A stretch of 64,000 bases of DNA from Luedemannella flava (GTDB taxonomy: Bacteria > Actinomycetota > Actinomycetes > Mycobacteriales > Micromonosporaceae). Shown in pieces: positions 32,001-40,155 of the stretch. Numbering within the stretch: the first letter of the stretch is position 1; every line of letters begins with the position of its first letter. A model generated the notes under the pieces. The model was not told the origin of the DNA and did no database searches. It worked only from the letters and a program-made list of their open reading frames with translations. The translations under genes and the position numbers were made by a program. Location of the stretch: the NCBI RefSeq assembly GCF_039528515.1, contig NZ_BAAALT010000009.1:1-64000 (forward strand), read 5' to 3'.

Positions 32001-33182
32001 TTACAAACGGCGGCGGAGCAGGCCCAGGGCGACGAGTCCGACGGCGGCGACGGCGATCCCGGTCGCGCCCACGGTCACCAACGTCTGACCGGCCTCCTGC
32101 ACCGGCCACGACGGTTCGGTACGGACCGCGTGCGGCGGGGCGGGCGCTTGCCGGTTGTTCCCGGTCACGTCCCGGCCGGCCGAGTCCTCGGGCACGTCAG
32201 GGACGTACGGTGCGGCCCAACCGGGGCGCCAGTCGGGTTGGTCCGGGCCGGCGAGCGGCGGGCTGCCCCAGGCGGGCGGCTCCGGTGCCACCAGCCACGG
32301 GTCGATCCTCCGGTCCGGGACCACGACGACATGGCGCGGTCGCCGGCTGGGCGTCGCCGGCGCCCGCCGCACCGCAGCCGCGGCCGCTGCCTGCGACGAC
32401 GTCGTGGCCGGTGACGGGCTCGGGCTGGTCGGACTGACCGAAATGGTCGGACCAATAGAGGATGTCGCCGTCGGACTACCCGACGCGCCGGACGTCGGCG
32501 GCGCGGACGACGGGTTCACGGACGTGGGCGGCGCGGACGTGGGCGGCGCGGACGTGGGCAGCACGGTGGTCGGTGGCGCGGCGGTAATGGTGGCCGGCGG
32601 TGCGGTGGTGATCGGCACGAGTGGACTGGCCGACCACGTCGTCGGCCCCGCGGTGCTGGGTCGCCCCGTCGTGGGGCGTGCGGTCGTGGGGCGCGTCGAG
32701 GTGGGCGGCGCGGTGGCCGTCGCCGACGGCCGAGGGCTGCCGGCTGGCACGGTGACCAGCGGACTCGCGGACCACGACGGGACCGCGCTGGTGTGTGTGG
32801 TCGGCGGCGCGGAGTCCAGCGGCACACCGGCCAGCCCCGAGACGGCGGGCGTGATCGGCGATGCCGACAGGTTCGTGACCGACGGGTCCACTGTGGTCGA
32901 GGGGTTGACGGTGCTTGACGGGTCGATCGTGTACGACGGCGACATACCGGACGACGGGATGACCGGTGTCGTGAGGGGCACACCACCTGTCACCGAAAAG
33001 GGTGACTCGAATGTCGGGACGATGCGGGCGTACGCGTGCTGTCCGGACGTACCCATGGTGGTTGTGGCGGCCTGAGCCCCGCGGGCCAGATCGCAGAACG
33101 CGGCCGTACCCAGCGCGGCGATCGCGGCAGCCGCTGACAGCGACGCCCACCGCCGATCGCCCCGGCGGATGCGTTTGACCAT
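32001..33182 (-). CDS. Ser/Thr/Pro-rich surface protein with C-terminal membrane anchor
   Basis: A 393-residue protein with a Sec-type N-terminus (RWASLSAAAAIAALGTAAF), a long low-complexity middle of PTT, APPTS, TSAPPTS and SASPLV repeats (likely O-mannosylated in actinobacteria), an Arg-rich patch (RRAPATPSRRPRH), a Trp/Pro segment, and a C-terminal helix (LVTVGATGIAVAAVGLVALGLL) followed by RRRL. The tail looks like a sortase sorting signal, but no LPxTG or LAxTG motif precedes the helix, so simple membrane anchoring is more likely. It is convergent with the PASTA gene, 11 nt apart. Confidence 0.7.
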   Translation of the reverse strand: MVKRIRRGDRRWASLSAAAAIAALGTAAFCDLARGAQAATTTMGTSGQHAYARIVPTFESPFSVTGGVPLTTPVIPSSGMSPSYTIDPSSTVNPSTTVDPSVTNLSASPITPAVSGLAGVPLDSAPPTTHTSAVPSWSASPLVTVPAGSPRPSATATAPPTSTRPTTARPTTGRPSTAGPTTWSASPLVPITTAPPATITAAPPTTVLPTSAPPTSAPPTSVNPSSAPPTSGASGSPTATSSIGPTISVSPTSPSPSPATTSSQAAAAAAVRRAPATPSRRPRHVVVVPDRRIDPWLVAPEPPAWGSPPLAGPDQPDWRPGWAAPYVPDVPEDSAGRDVTGNNRQAPAPPHAVRTEPSWPVQEAGQTLVTVGATGIAVAAVGLVALGLLRRRL

Positions 33183-33236
33183 GACACGGCCCCCCGGGAT
33201 GCATCGGGGACCGGGCCACGTGAGGGGTGTTTCTGA

Positions 33237-33569
33237 CTACCGTGGGTAGTTCGATCGTAGGCCGGCGGGGCGGTCGGACAGGCGGCCTTGGCGATTCTGG
33301 GTGTCCGGGCGGCGCTGGGCGATGTTGTGAGCCCCGGTAGCGGCCTTCTGGAGGCCGTCGAGCTGCACGAAGATGCAGCGGCGCTCGACGGCGTCACCGA
33401 CAGAATTCAGTTGATAACCATCGAGCCATGCCCAACCGTTATAGGTCTGCCAGTCCTGTACGCGGATGACCCGGAACATCATGGGTTTGTTGAACTGGAT
33501 GCTCGCCGCGCGCGTCACGCGCAGCACGTCACCGGAGCGAGGTAACACGGTGCCCTCCTTTCCCCACAT
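33237..33569 (-). CDS. conserved actinobacterial small protein of unknown function
   Basis: The 110-residue protein reads MWGKEGTVLPRSGDVLRVTRAASIQF, then MFRVIRVQDWQTYNGWAWLDGYQLNSVGDAVERRCIFVQLDGLQ, then a polar tail. The beta-rich core with Trp/Tyr clusters looks like a genuine conserved protein, and I recall similar short proteins in Streptomyces and Micromonospora without assigned function. A shorter start at the GTG for VLPRSGDV is possible. No domain name can be assigned. Confidence 0.55.
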   Translation of the reverse strand: MWGKEGTVLPRSGDVLRVTRAASIQFNKPMMFRVIRVQDWQTYNGWAWLDGYQLNSVGDAVERRCIFVQLDGLQKAATGAHNIAQRRPDTQNRQGRLSDRPAGLRSNYPR

Positions 33570-34174
33570 TCCGGAGTACCTTCGCGGGGGAGCGTGGGTG
33601 ATGTGGTGGTCGATCGTGTCTGTTCGGGTGGCCGGCCGCCGCGGGCGACCGACGGTAGGCGCGTCTGATCACGTTGGCGGCCGGGCCAGCACCCCGCTCC
33701 GTGTGGCACCCACCCCCGCAGGGCACGGGCGCATACGGTCGGCGGGGCGTGAACCACGGAGCGGTCGAGGACCGGCGATCGCTCTCCGAGGTGGGGCATG
33801 GTGGACACCGGTGCGGACGGCCGTTGGCGGGACGTCCGAGCCCGGATGCTCCACAGTGCCCCCTTCATCGTGTTGGTTGGATGAGTTGATCACGGGGAGT
33901 TACGTTGGCCTCACGGACAGGTTGCCGTAGGTTATTGCCCAATGCAAGTTGCAAACGGAGTGTTTCTCGGGGTGTCACCCATAGTGATGGCCCGAACACA
34001 CCGTCGCTGTGCGAATCGGGCAAAACTCGTGAGTCTTGATTGGCGGTGGAGCGCGGGGCAAACTGAACGCGCTTCGTCTTTCCTGTCCTCAGCAACGATC
34101 GGTACGGCGGGGATATCTACAGAGGGGGTGCCGGTCCACATCGGACCCGAGCACCGGGGGCCCGGAGGTGACGC
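33570..34174. other. 605-nt gene-poor region upstream of the XRE/DUF397 pair
   Basis: No convincing gene is found on either strand: the open frames are short, lack domains and have poor codon patterns. Base composition drops in AT-rich patches (33900-34110), consistent with a regulatory region for the XRE gene. The palindrome TGCAA-G-TTGCA lies at 33943-33953. Confidence 0.5.
33943..33953. promoter_or_regulatory. palindrome TGCAA-G-TTGCA upstream of the XRE gene
   Basis: An 11-nt palindrome in an AT-rich patch 220 nt before the XRE start. It is a candidate operator for the XRE-DUF5753 regulator, by position only. Confidence 0.35.
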
Positions 34175-35026
34175 GTGACCGCCAGGCGTGGCAGCCCGAC
34201 GGCCCGACGGCGGCGGCTCGGCGCCGAGTTGCGGAGACTGCGCGACGCGTCGGGATTCACGATCGAATTCGTCGCGGAGCGCTTGGAGTGCTCGGCGTCG
34301 AAGATCAGCCGCATCGAGACCGGACAGATCGGCGCGAGTCCGCGCGACGTCCGCGACATCCTCACCATCTACAGCTCCCCGCAGAGCGAGATCGAGTCGC
34401 TTGTCCAGGTCGCCCGCGAGGCGCGGCAGAAGGGGTGGTGGCAGTCCTACGGCGTCGTGCTCACCGGCGCGTATGTGGGATTCGAGGCCGCCGCGGACAA
34501 GATTGACACCTTCGAGGTGGTGTGCGTTCCCGGCCTGCTCCAGACCGCGGAGTACGCGCGACACCTCATGCTCGTCGGCAACCCGGATATGAGCCAGGAC
34601 GAAATCGAAAGCCGAATCAGTATCCGGAAACAACGTCAGTCGTTATTGACGCAGGACGAACCCGTGGATCTGCGGGTGGTGCTCGACGAGGCGGTGTTGG
34701 CCCGCCTCGTGGGCGGCGCTGAGGTCATGCGGCGTCAGCTCGAGCGTCTCGCGACAGAAGCCGAGCGACCCAACGTCACGATCCAGGTTCTTCCGTTCCG
34801 TGCCGGAGCTCATTCCGGCATGGAAGGGGCGTTCTGCATCCTTCGCTTCGCCGAGGAGGTCGACCCGGATATGACGTACGTCACGATGGCCACCGGGGGC
34901 GTCTTCCAGGAGAAGGACGACGAAATGACCCGGTACTCGTTTATTTTCGACCGCCTCCGGGAGACCGCGCTGTCGCCGGAGGAGTCGGTGAAATTGATCA
35001 TCGACAGGGCAAGGGAGCTTCAGTGA
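34175..35026 (+). CDS. XRE-family regulator with DUF5753 domain
   Basis: Residues about 10-65 form a helix-turn-helix (RRLGAELRRLRDASGFTIEFVAERLECSASKISRIETGQIGASPRDVRDIL). The rest is the DUF5753 sensor-like domain: LQTAEYARHLML, ISIRKQRQSLLTQDEPVDLRVVLDEAVLARLVGG, VTIQVLPFRAGAHSGMEGAFCILRF. This is the WhiJ-like architecture abundant in morphologically complex actinobacteria. The GTG start has a GGAGGTGA Shine-Dalgarno sequence, and the stop overlaps the DUF397 start by 4 nt (GTGA). The small partner probably binds or antagonises the regulator. Confidence 0.93.
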   Translation: MTARRGSPTARRRRLGAELRRLRDASGFTIEFVAERLECSASKISRIETGQIGASPRDVRDILTIYSSPQSEIESLVQVAREARQKGWWQSYGVVLTGAYVGFEAAADKIDTFEVVCVPGLLQTAEYARHLMLVGNPDMSQDEIESRISIRKQRQSLLTQDEPVDLRVVLDEAVLARLVGGAEVMRRQLERLATEAERPNVTIQVLPFRAGAHSGMEGAFCILRFAEEVDPDMTYVTMATGGVFQEKDDEMTRYSFIFDRLRETALSPEESVKLIIDRARELQ

Positions 35027-35247
35027 GCATCAATATCAAGGGCTTTGACGTCGATCTGAGCCGCGCCGTGTGGCGCAAGAGCACACGGTCGGGCCCATGG
35101 ACGGACAACTGCGTTGAAGTGGCGTTTGTTGACGGCGCGATCGCGGTGCGCGACTCCAAGAACCCGGAACAGCGTGCTCTGATCTTCACCCCGGGAGAGT
35201 GGGATGCGTTTGTCGGCGGCGCGAAGGACGGCGAGTTCGACCTCTGA
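35023..35247 (+). CDS. DUF397 protein, partner of the XRE-DUF5753 regulator
   Basis: The 74-residue protein contains the DUF397 pattern: VWRKSTRSGPWTDNCVEVAF, IAVRDSKNPEQRALIFTPGEWDAFVGGAKDGEFDL. It is translationally coupled to the XRE gene through a GTGA overlap. DUF397 proteins (BldB/WhiJ-associated) act with their cognate XRE proteins in development or conflict-type regulation; the precise action here is unknown. A strong intrinsic terminator follows. Confidence 0.93.
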   Translation: MSINIKGFDVDLSRAVWRKSTRSGPWTDNCVEVAFVDGAIAVRDSKNPEQRALIFTPGEWDAFVGGAKDGEFDL

Positions 35248-35302
35248 CAGGTGTCCCCGCCCGGCGGAGTCGCGCGGTCCGGGCTGGCACACCTCCGCGT
35301 TC

Positions 35303-35337
35303 ACGGAGCGGCGATGCACACGTCATCGCCGCTCCGT
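35303..35337 (+). terminator. intrinsic terminator after the XRE-DUF397 operon
   Basis: Arms 35303-35316 and 35324-35337 are perfect 14-bp complements with a 7-nt loop, followed by TGCCTTTTGTCTT. Confidence 0.88.
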
Positions 35338-35469
35338 TGCCTTTTGTCTTACACGGGTGACGTTTGCCGGCCGACCGTCGCCCGGTCGTCGACTGCGTCG
35401 TTGGACCTGATGGCGTTCCGCGTTTTCGCGGAACGCGGAACAGGCAGCGACACGGACGATGGGGTGGCG

Positions 35470-35964
35470 ATGAAGAACGGCGCAAACGGTTCCTCCGACA
35501 CCGACGACCGGTACGGCGACCCGAACTCCGACGCGCTCGCGAGCTTCCGCAGCAGCGTGCGCCGGGAGGTGCTGGCCGGCGACTTCGAGTCCGACCACAG
35601 CCGCCGCAACGGCTCCCTGACCGGGCTCGACGGACTGCCCGGCATCCCGCCGCCGTCGGTCCTGGACGTGCCGCCGCCGCACATTCCCGCCCCGTCCCTG
35701 TCGGACGTGGGTCGCGTTTCTGATCTGGGGAGGGTATCGGAGATGGGGCATCTGCCCAGCGTCTCGCATCTGGACGAGTCGGTGTTCGACCCACCGTCCT
35801 GGTTGGACAATCCGGCCATGCCGCTCGCGGACCATCCGCTGCTGCGCGGCCTGCTCCTCGAACTGCCCAACAAGGGCCCCATGCCGTCCGCGGACTGGCT
35901 GGACCGGTGGTTCGAGGCGGCACGTTCGATACTTGAACTGCTCTACGCCCAGAGCAGTCGGTAA
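35470..35964 (+). CDS. hypothetical protein with disordered N-terminus and helical C-terminus
   Basis: I chose ATG 35470 (MKNGANGSSDTDDRYG; GGGGTGG upstream) over in-frame starts at 35251 and 35410, giving 164 residues. The first 115 residues are rich in Asp, Ser, Gly and Pro with short SDVGRVSDLGRVSEMG repeats. The C-terminus (HPLLRGLLLELPNKGPMPSADWLDRWFEAARSILELLYAQ) is amphipathic and probably folded. No family recognised. Its TAA stop is part of the -10-like hexamer of the deaminase gene. Confidence 0.55.
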   Translation: MKNGANGSSDTDDRYGDPNSDALASFRSSVRREVLAGDFESDHSRRNGSLTGLDGLPGIPPPSVLDVPPPHIPAPSLSDVGRVSDLGRVSEMGHLPSVSHLDESVFDPPSWLDNPAMPLADHPLLRGLLLELPNKGPMPSADWLDRWFEAARSILELLYAQSSR

Positions 35965-35967
35965 TCT
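35962..35967 (+). promoter_or_regulatory. -10-like hexamer TAATCT for leaderless deaminase mRNA
   Basis: TAATCT overlaps the upstream TAA stop and ends 6 nt before GTG 35974. Confidence 0.4.
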
Positions 35968-35973
35968 TGCGGA

Positions 35974-36948
35974 GTGGTCCCCGCAATCGAGCTGCACGTT
36001 CACCTTGAGGGCGCCATCCGGCCGCACACGCTGCTGGAGATCGCCCGCAACAACGGTGAGACCCTGCCCGCGTCCTCCGTCGCCGAGCTGGAAGCCCTCT
36101 ACGAGTTCACGGACTTCGCGCACTTCATCGACGTCTGGATGCTCACCACGAACTGCCTGCGCACGGCGGACGACTTCCGCCGGATCGTGGTCGACTACGC
36201 CGCCGAGGCCGCCAGCTTCGGAGCCGTCTACGTGGAGGGCATCTTCTCCCCGGGCGAGCGCGTGCAACGCGGCCTGCGCTTCGAAGACATCTTCGAGGGG
36301 TACGCCGAGGGAGCGCGCGAAGCGGAGTCACGCCACGGGGTGACGGTGCGCTTCACGCCGGACATCCACCGGCAGTTGCCGGTGGACCTGGCGGAGGAGT
36401 GCGCGCGGCAGGCCGTGCGCTACCGGGACCACTTCGTGGTCGGCTTCGGCCTGGGCGGCAACGAGTACGCGGCGCCGCTGGAGCCGTACCGCAAGGCGCT
36501 GGAGATCGCGCGCGACGGCGGGCTCGGGCTCGTGCCGCACGCCGGGGAGCTGCCGGGGCGCGACGGGCTCGGCGGGGCTCTGTCGGTCCGGGAGGCGCTG
36601 GACGTGGGCGCCGACCGGATCCGGCACGGCATCTGGGCCGTGGAGGATCCCGACGTGGTCGCCGAACTGGTCGACCGGGGCGTCGTGCTGGACGTGTGCC
36701 CCACGTCCAACCTGCGTACGCGCAGCGTGCCCGCATTGTCGGAACACCCGCTCCCGGCACTGCTGGCCGCCGGCGTGGCCTGCACGGTCAACACCGACGA
36801 CCCGGCCATGTTCGGCACCGACCTGGGGCGGGAGCTGGCCGCTGCCGCGTCGCTGGGCCTGTCGGGCGTCGACGCGTTCCGGGCCGGGGTGGCCGGGGCG
36901 CTCTGCGACGCGCAGACACGGGCGCGATTGGCGTCCCTGGCGCTCTAG
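35974..36948 (+). CDS. adenosine deaminase-family amidohydrolase
   Basis: The 324-residue protein carries the deaminase metal site: IELHVHLEGAI (His8, His10), the HAGE motif (His and catalytic Glu), DRIRHGIWAVE (His), LDVCPTSNLRT and VNTDDPAMFG (Asp pair). This is the adenosine/adenine/aminodeoxyfutalosine deaminase superfamily. The substrate is uncertain: adenosine is the default, but aminodeoxyfutalosine deaminase for menaquinone synthesis has the same motifs. The stop overlaps that of the convergent frameshifted gene. Confidence 0.88.
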   Translation: MVPAIELHVHLEGAIRPHTLLEIARNNGETLPASSVAELEALYEFTDFAHFIDVWMLTTNCLRTADDFRRIVVDYAAEAASFGAVYVEGIFSPGERVQRGLRFEDIFEGYAEGAREAESRHGVTVRFTPDIHRQLPVDLAEECARQAVRYRDHFVVGFGLGGNEYAAPLEPYRKALEIARDGGLGLVPHAGELPGRDGLGGALSVREALDVGADRIRHGIWAVEDPDVVAELVDRGVVLDVCPTSNLRTRSVPALSEHPLPALLAAGVACTVNTDDPAMFGTDLGRELAAAASLGLSGVDAFRAGVAGALCDAQTRARLASLAL

Positions 36949-37267
36949 CCGCGCCGCCTCGCCGCCCACGCGACGGGGATGGTGGCCAGCACAAGCACCA
37001 CCGAGGTGCTGACCAGCGCGATGACGGTCGGGTTCACGTAGCCGGGCACCCGGTCTGAGTGCGCGTTGCACTGCTCGACAACGGCAAGAGCGACGGCGGG
37101 TAGTAGTTGCCGTCCGATGGCTGGCCGGCAGCCCTGCAGACGTCCTCCCAATCCGTGGCGAAACTGAACATGTGCAGGAAGCCCCAGTCGTACACGCACA
37201 GCGCCGCGATGAAGCACACGGTGACGCCGCACCATAGCCTCGCGTGCCAGTCGCGCCTGCCCGCCAT
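36945..37267 (-). pseudogene. small membrane protein gene split by a single-base frameshift
   Basis: From ATG 37267 one frame encodes MAGRRDWHARLWCGVTVCFIAALCVYDWGFLHMF, then SDGNYYPPSLLPLS, and then runs into nonsense. The continuation, EQCNAHSDRVPGYVNPTVIALVSTSVVLVLATIPVAWAARRRG, is in another frame ending at 36945. Joining them at about 37085 by one missing base gives a sensible 107-residue protein with two membrane helices and an extracytoplasmic loop containing two Cys. Either the gene is broken or the assembly lost one base. Confidence 0.65.
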
Positions 37268-37389
37268 GTCGCCCCCCGTGGAACCGATGCGCGTCGGCGC
37301 CGGAAACGCATTGTCATCGACCAGCGCTGGCCCGGCCAGGTGGTGAGGGCGCACGTTGGGGGTATTTGGCGGTTTTAGTGCGGTGTTTG

Positions 37390-37615
37390 TCTGCACAGCT
37401 GGCGATCTGCGCGCCTCCCTCTTCGCCACATGTGAGCATCTGGCGAGGTGCGGGCGGCTTCGGCTCGCCACATGTGAGCATCTGGCGAGGGGGCGACAGC
37501 TTCAGCCCGCCACATGTGCACCATTGGCGAGCGGCGAGGTCGTCCCCGCCGCCAGATGCGCACATCTAGCGGAAGCTGGCGGAGGGCGACCCACCTAAGC
37601 GTGCACATCTGGCGA
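37390..37615. repeat. palindromic repeat array, locus B (six units, period 41-43 nt)
   Basis: Units centre near 37400, 37435, 37477, 37520, 37562 and 37605. The best two (37421-37448 and 37463-37490) share CTCGCCACATGTGAGCATC followed by TGGCGAG, with arms CGCCA/TGGCG. Flanks of about 18 nt differ between units. Both strands also read as 14-residue repeats, but neither looks like a real protein. Confidence 0.8.
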
Positions 37616-37785
37616 GATCACCGCGCCCCACGCTCGCGGCATACGCGCTCAGGGCGGCTTGCGGCGCGGAGGCGGTCAGCTTCCGCGCCGTAGGAGACCC
37701 CTTGGCGGCCGGCACGCCCGCCTGACGGCGACCCCGTGACGGGCTGGGTGGCCGGCACGCCCGCCGGTGGCGGTGCCTGGGCGGG
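37616..37785. other. non-coding stretch with a 16-nt direct repeat
   Basis: GGCCGGCACGCCCGCC occurs at 37707-37722 and again at 37750-37765. A related string (CCCTTGGCGGGCACG) follows the repeat array at locus C (about 55329), so it may belong to the same dispersed element. No gene seen. Confidence 0.45.
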
Positions 37786-38601
37786 TCAGACCGCGAAGGT
37801 GCGCGCCGGGTCCGTGGTCGGCGCGGCCGGCTTGGCGCGCCAGAGGCGGGTCTTCTGGGCCGTCAGCCGGGCGACGTACGCCGGGTTGAGGATGAGGTAG
37901 CGGCGCCAGAGGCGGCGGGGCTCGAGACCCAGCCGCCACAGCCACTCCAGCCCGCGGGCCTGCATCCACGCGGGCGGGTTGCGCAGCTGTCCGGCGTGGT
38001 AGTCGAACGCCGCGCCGACCGCCATGATCGGCATGTTGAGCAGCGGGCGCATCGCGTGCGTGAAGATCTCCTGGCGCGGGCAGCCCAGACCGACGAGCAG
38101 GAGTTGCGCGCCGGACGCGGTGACCCGCTCGGCGATCTCGGCCGGCTCGCCCGGGTGGGCGGCGCGGAACTTCGAGGCCTCCAGGCCGGCGATCTTCAGA
38201 CCCGGGTACTGCTCACGCAACGCCGCGACCAGCCGGCCGAGGGTCTCATCGGTCGAGCCGTAGAGGTAGACCGGCAGTCCCTCGGCCGCGCAGCGGGCGA
38301 GCACGCGCAGCGTCAACGCGGGGCCGTAGACGCGGTCGGTGAGGCCGGCGCCGTGCAGCAGGTTCAGCGCCCAGCGGACCGGCTGGCCGTCGGGGGTGAC
38401 CACGTCGAACGAGTTGAGCCGCGCCTCGTGGGCGGGGTCGGCGACGCCGGTCATCACGCCGTGCACCGCGAGCGCGGTCAGGGCGAGCGGCCGCCGCTCG
38501 TGGGCGGCCGCGATGACCTTGTCCTCGGCGGCCTGGTAGTCGATGGCGTCGACGAGGACGCCCAGCACGTTGCGCTTGCCCTGGTCGATCACCGACGTCA
38601 C
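37786..38601 (-). CDS. WecG/TagA/CpsF-family glycosyltransferase
   Basis: From GTG 38601 the 271-residue protein has the GT26 pattern: ALTALAVHGVMTGVAD, NSFDVVTPDGQPVRWALN, VYGPALTLRVLARCAAEGLPVYLYGSTDETLGRLVAALREQYPGLKIAGLE, LLLVGLGCPRQEIFTHAM and MAVGAAFDYHAGQLRNPPAWMQARGLEWLWRLGLEPRRLWRRYLI. It transfers a sugar, typically an N-acetylmannosaminuronic acid or ManNAc type, to a lipid-linked acceptor at the membrane. Its start overlaps the stop of the epimerase gene by 4 nt (GTGA), so the two are coupled. Confidence 0.9.
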   Translation of the reverse strand: MTSVIDQGKRNVLGVLVDAIDYQAAEDKVIAAAHERRPLALTALAVHGVMTGVADPAHEARLNSFDVVTPDGQPVRWALNLLHGAGLTDRVYGPALTLRVLARCAAEGLPVYLYGSTDETLGRLVAALREQYPGLKIAGLEASKFRAAHPGEPAEIAERVTASGAQLLLVGLGCPRQEIFTHAMRPLLNMPIMAVGAAFDYHAGQLRNPPAWMQARGLEWLWRLGLEPRRLWRRYLILNPAYVARLTAQKTRLWRAKPAAPTTDPARTFAV

Positions 38602-39707
38602 CCCTGGGTGTTCGTGTTGGCCTGCGCGGCGGTCCAGGAGCCGGGGACCCAGCGCTCGACGTTCGCCTCGTAGATCTCCTGCATGATCATGGGGACGTCG
38701 TAGACCTGCTTCCACTCCGGGTAGTCGCGCGAGAACGCCTCGTTCGAGCCGATCCACCACTGATGGTCGCCGATCCGGTTCGCCTCGCGGTAGTCGTACA
38801 CCATCTCATTGCCGCTGATCTTCTCGGCGATCTTGAACGCCTCGATGTTGGAGGTGTTCGAGTGGCGCCCGCCGCCGAGGTTGTAGACCGCGGCGCTGCG
38901 CGGGTTGCGGAAGAACGCCTCGAACGCGGCCACCACGTCGTGCGAGTGGATGGCGTCGCGGACCTGCTTGCCCTTGTAGCCGAACAGGTTGTAGGTGCGC
39001 CGCTCCATGTTGCAGCGCATGACGTAGCCGAGGAAGCCGTGCAGCTCGGTGGCCGAGTGGGCCGGGCCGGTGAGCGTGCCGCCGCGGAAGCAGACGGTCT
39101 TCATGTCGAAATAGCGCCCGTACTCCTGCACCATGACGTCCGCGGCGACCTTGGAGGCGCCGAAGACCGAGTGCAGGCACGCGTCGATCGACATGTCCTC
39201 CTTGATGCCCTGCTCGTAGGCGTGTCCCGGCTCGATCTCCCAGCGCGTGTCCAGCTCGACGAGCGGGAGCGAGTTGGGCCGGTCGCCGTAGACCTTGTTG
39301 GTCGAGCAGTGGATGAACGGCGCGTCCGGGGCGTACTCCCGAACGTTCTGCAGGAGGTTGAGGGTGCCGACGGCGTTGACGTCGAAGTCGGTGAAGGGGT
39401 CGCGGACGGCCCAGTCGTGGCTGGGCTGCGCAGCCGTGTGGATCACCACGGCGATGTCGCGGCCATAGCGCTTGAACAGGTCCGTCAGCGCGTCGCGGTC
39501 GCGGATGTCGGCGTCGACGTGGGAGTACGCCTCACCGAGCTCGTTGGTGAGCCGGAGCACGTTCCAGGCGGTGGACGCCTCGGCCCCGAAGAACTGCTTG
39601 CGCATGTCGTTGTCGACGCCCACGACATCGAGGCCGAGGCCGGCGAAGTGCCGGACCGCCTCGGAGCCGATCAGGCCGGCCGAGCCGGTCACCAGAGCCA
39701 CGCTCAC
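38598..39707 (-). CDS. SDR-family NDP-sugar epimerase (CDP-paratose 2-epimerase-like)
   Basis: The 369-residue Rossmann protein opens VALVTGSAGLIGSEAVRHF (NAD-binding GxxGxxG) and continues IHTAAQPSHDWAVRDPFTDFDVNAVGT, FIHCSTNKVYGDRPN, VFGASKVAADVMVQEYGRYF, VCFRGGTLTGPAHSATELHGFLGYV, and GKQVRDAIHSHDVVAAF. This is the extended SDR subgroup around tyvelose/CDP-paratose epimerase. The usual catalytic YxxxK reads FGASK, with Phe for Tyr, which is notable. It is translationally coupled to the downstream WecG-type transferase, so it probably makes or alters the donor sugar. Shine-Dalgarno GGAGGG. Confidence 0.85.
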   Translation of the reverse strand: MSVALVTGSAGLIGSEAVRHFAGLGLDVVGVDNDMRKQFFGAEASTAWNVLRLTNELGEAYSHVDADIRDRDALTDLFKRYGRDIAVVIHTAAQPSHDWAVRDPFTDFDVNAVGTLNLLQNVREYAPDAPFIHCSTNKVYGDRPNSLPLVELDTRWEIEPGHAYEQGIKEDMSIDACLHSVFGASKVAADVMVQEYGRYFDMKTVCFRGGTLTGPAHSATELHGFLGYVMRCNMERRTYNLFGYKGKQVRDAIHSHDVVAAFEAFFRNPRSAAVYNLGGGRHSNTSNIEAFKIAEKISGNEMVYDYREANRIGDHQWWIGSNEAFSRDYPEWKQVYDVPMIMQEIYEANVERWVPGSWTAAQANTNTQG

Positions 39708-39804
39708 GCTTAACCCTCCTTCGTCGGGACCTGCGCCAGGCCAGGAGTCTAGTCAGGCCCGTCCGGACACGCCCGACCGCCGGATTCACGACAGCGATGG
39801 TCAC

Positions 39805-39841
39805 AAAAAAGCCACAAGGCCCCGGCGGTTGCCGAGGCCTT
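39805..39841 (-). terminator. intrinsic terminator of the tRNA-Leu gene
   Basis: On the minus strand a stem of about 11 bp (AAGGCC-T-CGGC / GCCG-G-GGCCTT, one G-T pair) with a 4-nt loop is followed by TGTGGCTTTTTTG. It lies 40 nt past the tRNA 3' end. Confidence 0.85.
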
Positions 39842-39881
39842 GATGTCCAGTTCGTGCCCGACCCTGCGGGTCGGACGGTTC

Positions 39882-39967
39882 TGGTGGGGAAGGGGGGAGT
39901 TGAACCCCCACGCCCTTTCGGGCACACGGACCTGAACCGTGCGCGTCTGCCATTCCGCCACTTCCCC
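39882..39967 (-). tRNA. tRNA-Leu (anticodon CAG), CCA encoded
   Basis: The minus strand folds as a class II tRNA: acceptor GGGGAAG/CTTCCCC, D loop GGCGGAATGGCAGACGC, anticodon arm with CAG between TT and GT, a long variable arm (TGCCCGAAAGGGCG), T arm GGGGGTTCAACTCCCCC, discriminator A and encoded CCA. It reads CUG codons, the commonest Leu codon in this genome. Its position beside fhaA is conserved in other actinobacteria, including the leuT tRNA of mycobacteria. Confidence 0.97.
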
Positions 39968-40155
39968 GACGGACGTTGTGACCTGAAAGAGGATAAACCC
40001 CGTACAGTGCGGTCGTCGATCGGGTTCGGGAAATCCAGTCCGTCGAGACCGCGCGCCACAGCGCTTGGAGACAGTAGCATGCACTGGCCGATCGCCGCGC
40101 ATACGGCTGGTGCAGAGGGCAGATACCATCATGTCCTCGAAAGCGAGGAGGACCG

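Noticed and set aside
32001..33182. LPxTG-type sortase substrate
   Set aside because: The C-terminal helix and RRRL tail look right, but no LPxTG or LAxTG sequence precedes the helix.
37356..37598. Plus-strand frame encoding 14-residue repeats (ATCEHLAR) in repeat locus B, and a matching minus-strand frame with DAHMWRAE repeats
   Set aside because: Both follow automatically from a 42-nt DNA period (14 codons). Neither has a ribosome-binding site, domain or typical codon use.
37390..37615. Possible CRISPR array (repeats with variable spacers)
   Set aside because: Repeat cores are imperfect, spacers are only about 18 nt, the family is scattered over three loci, and no cas genes are in the window.
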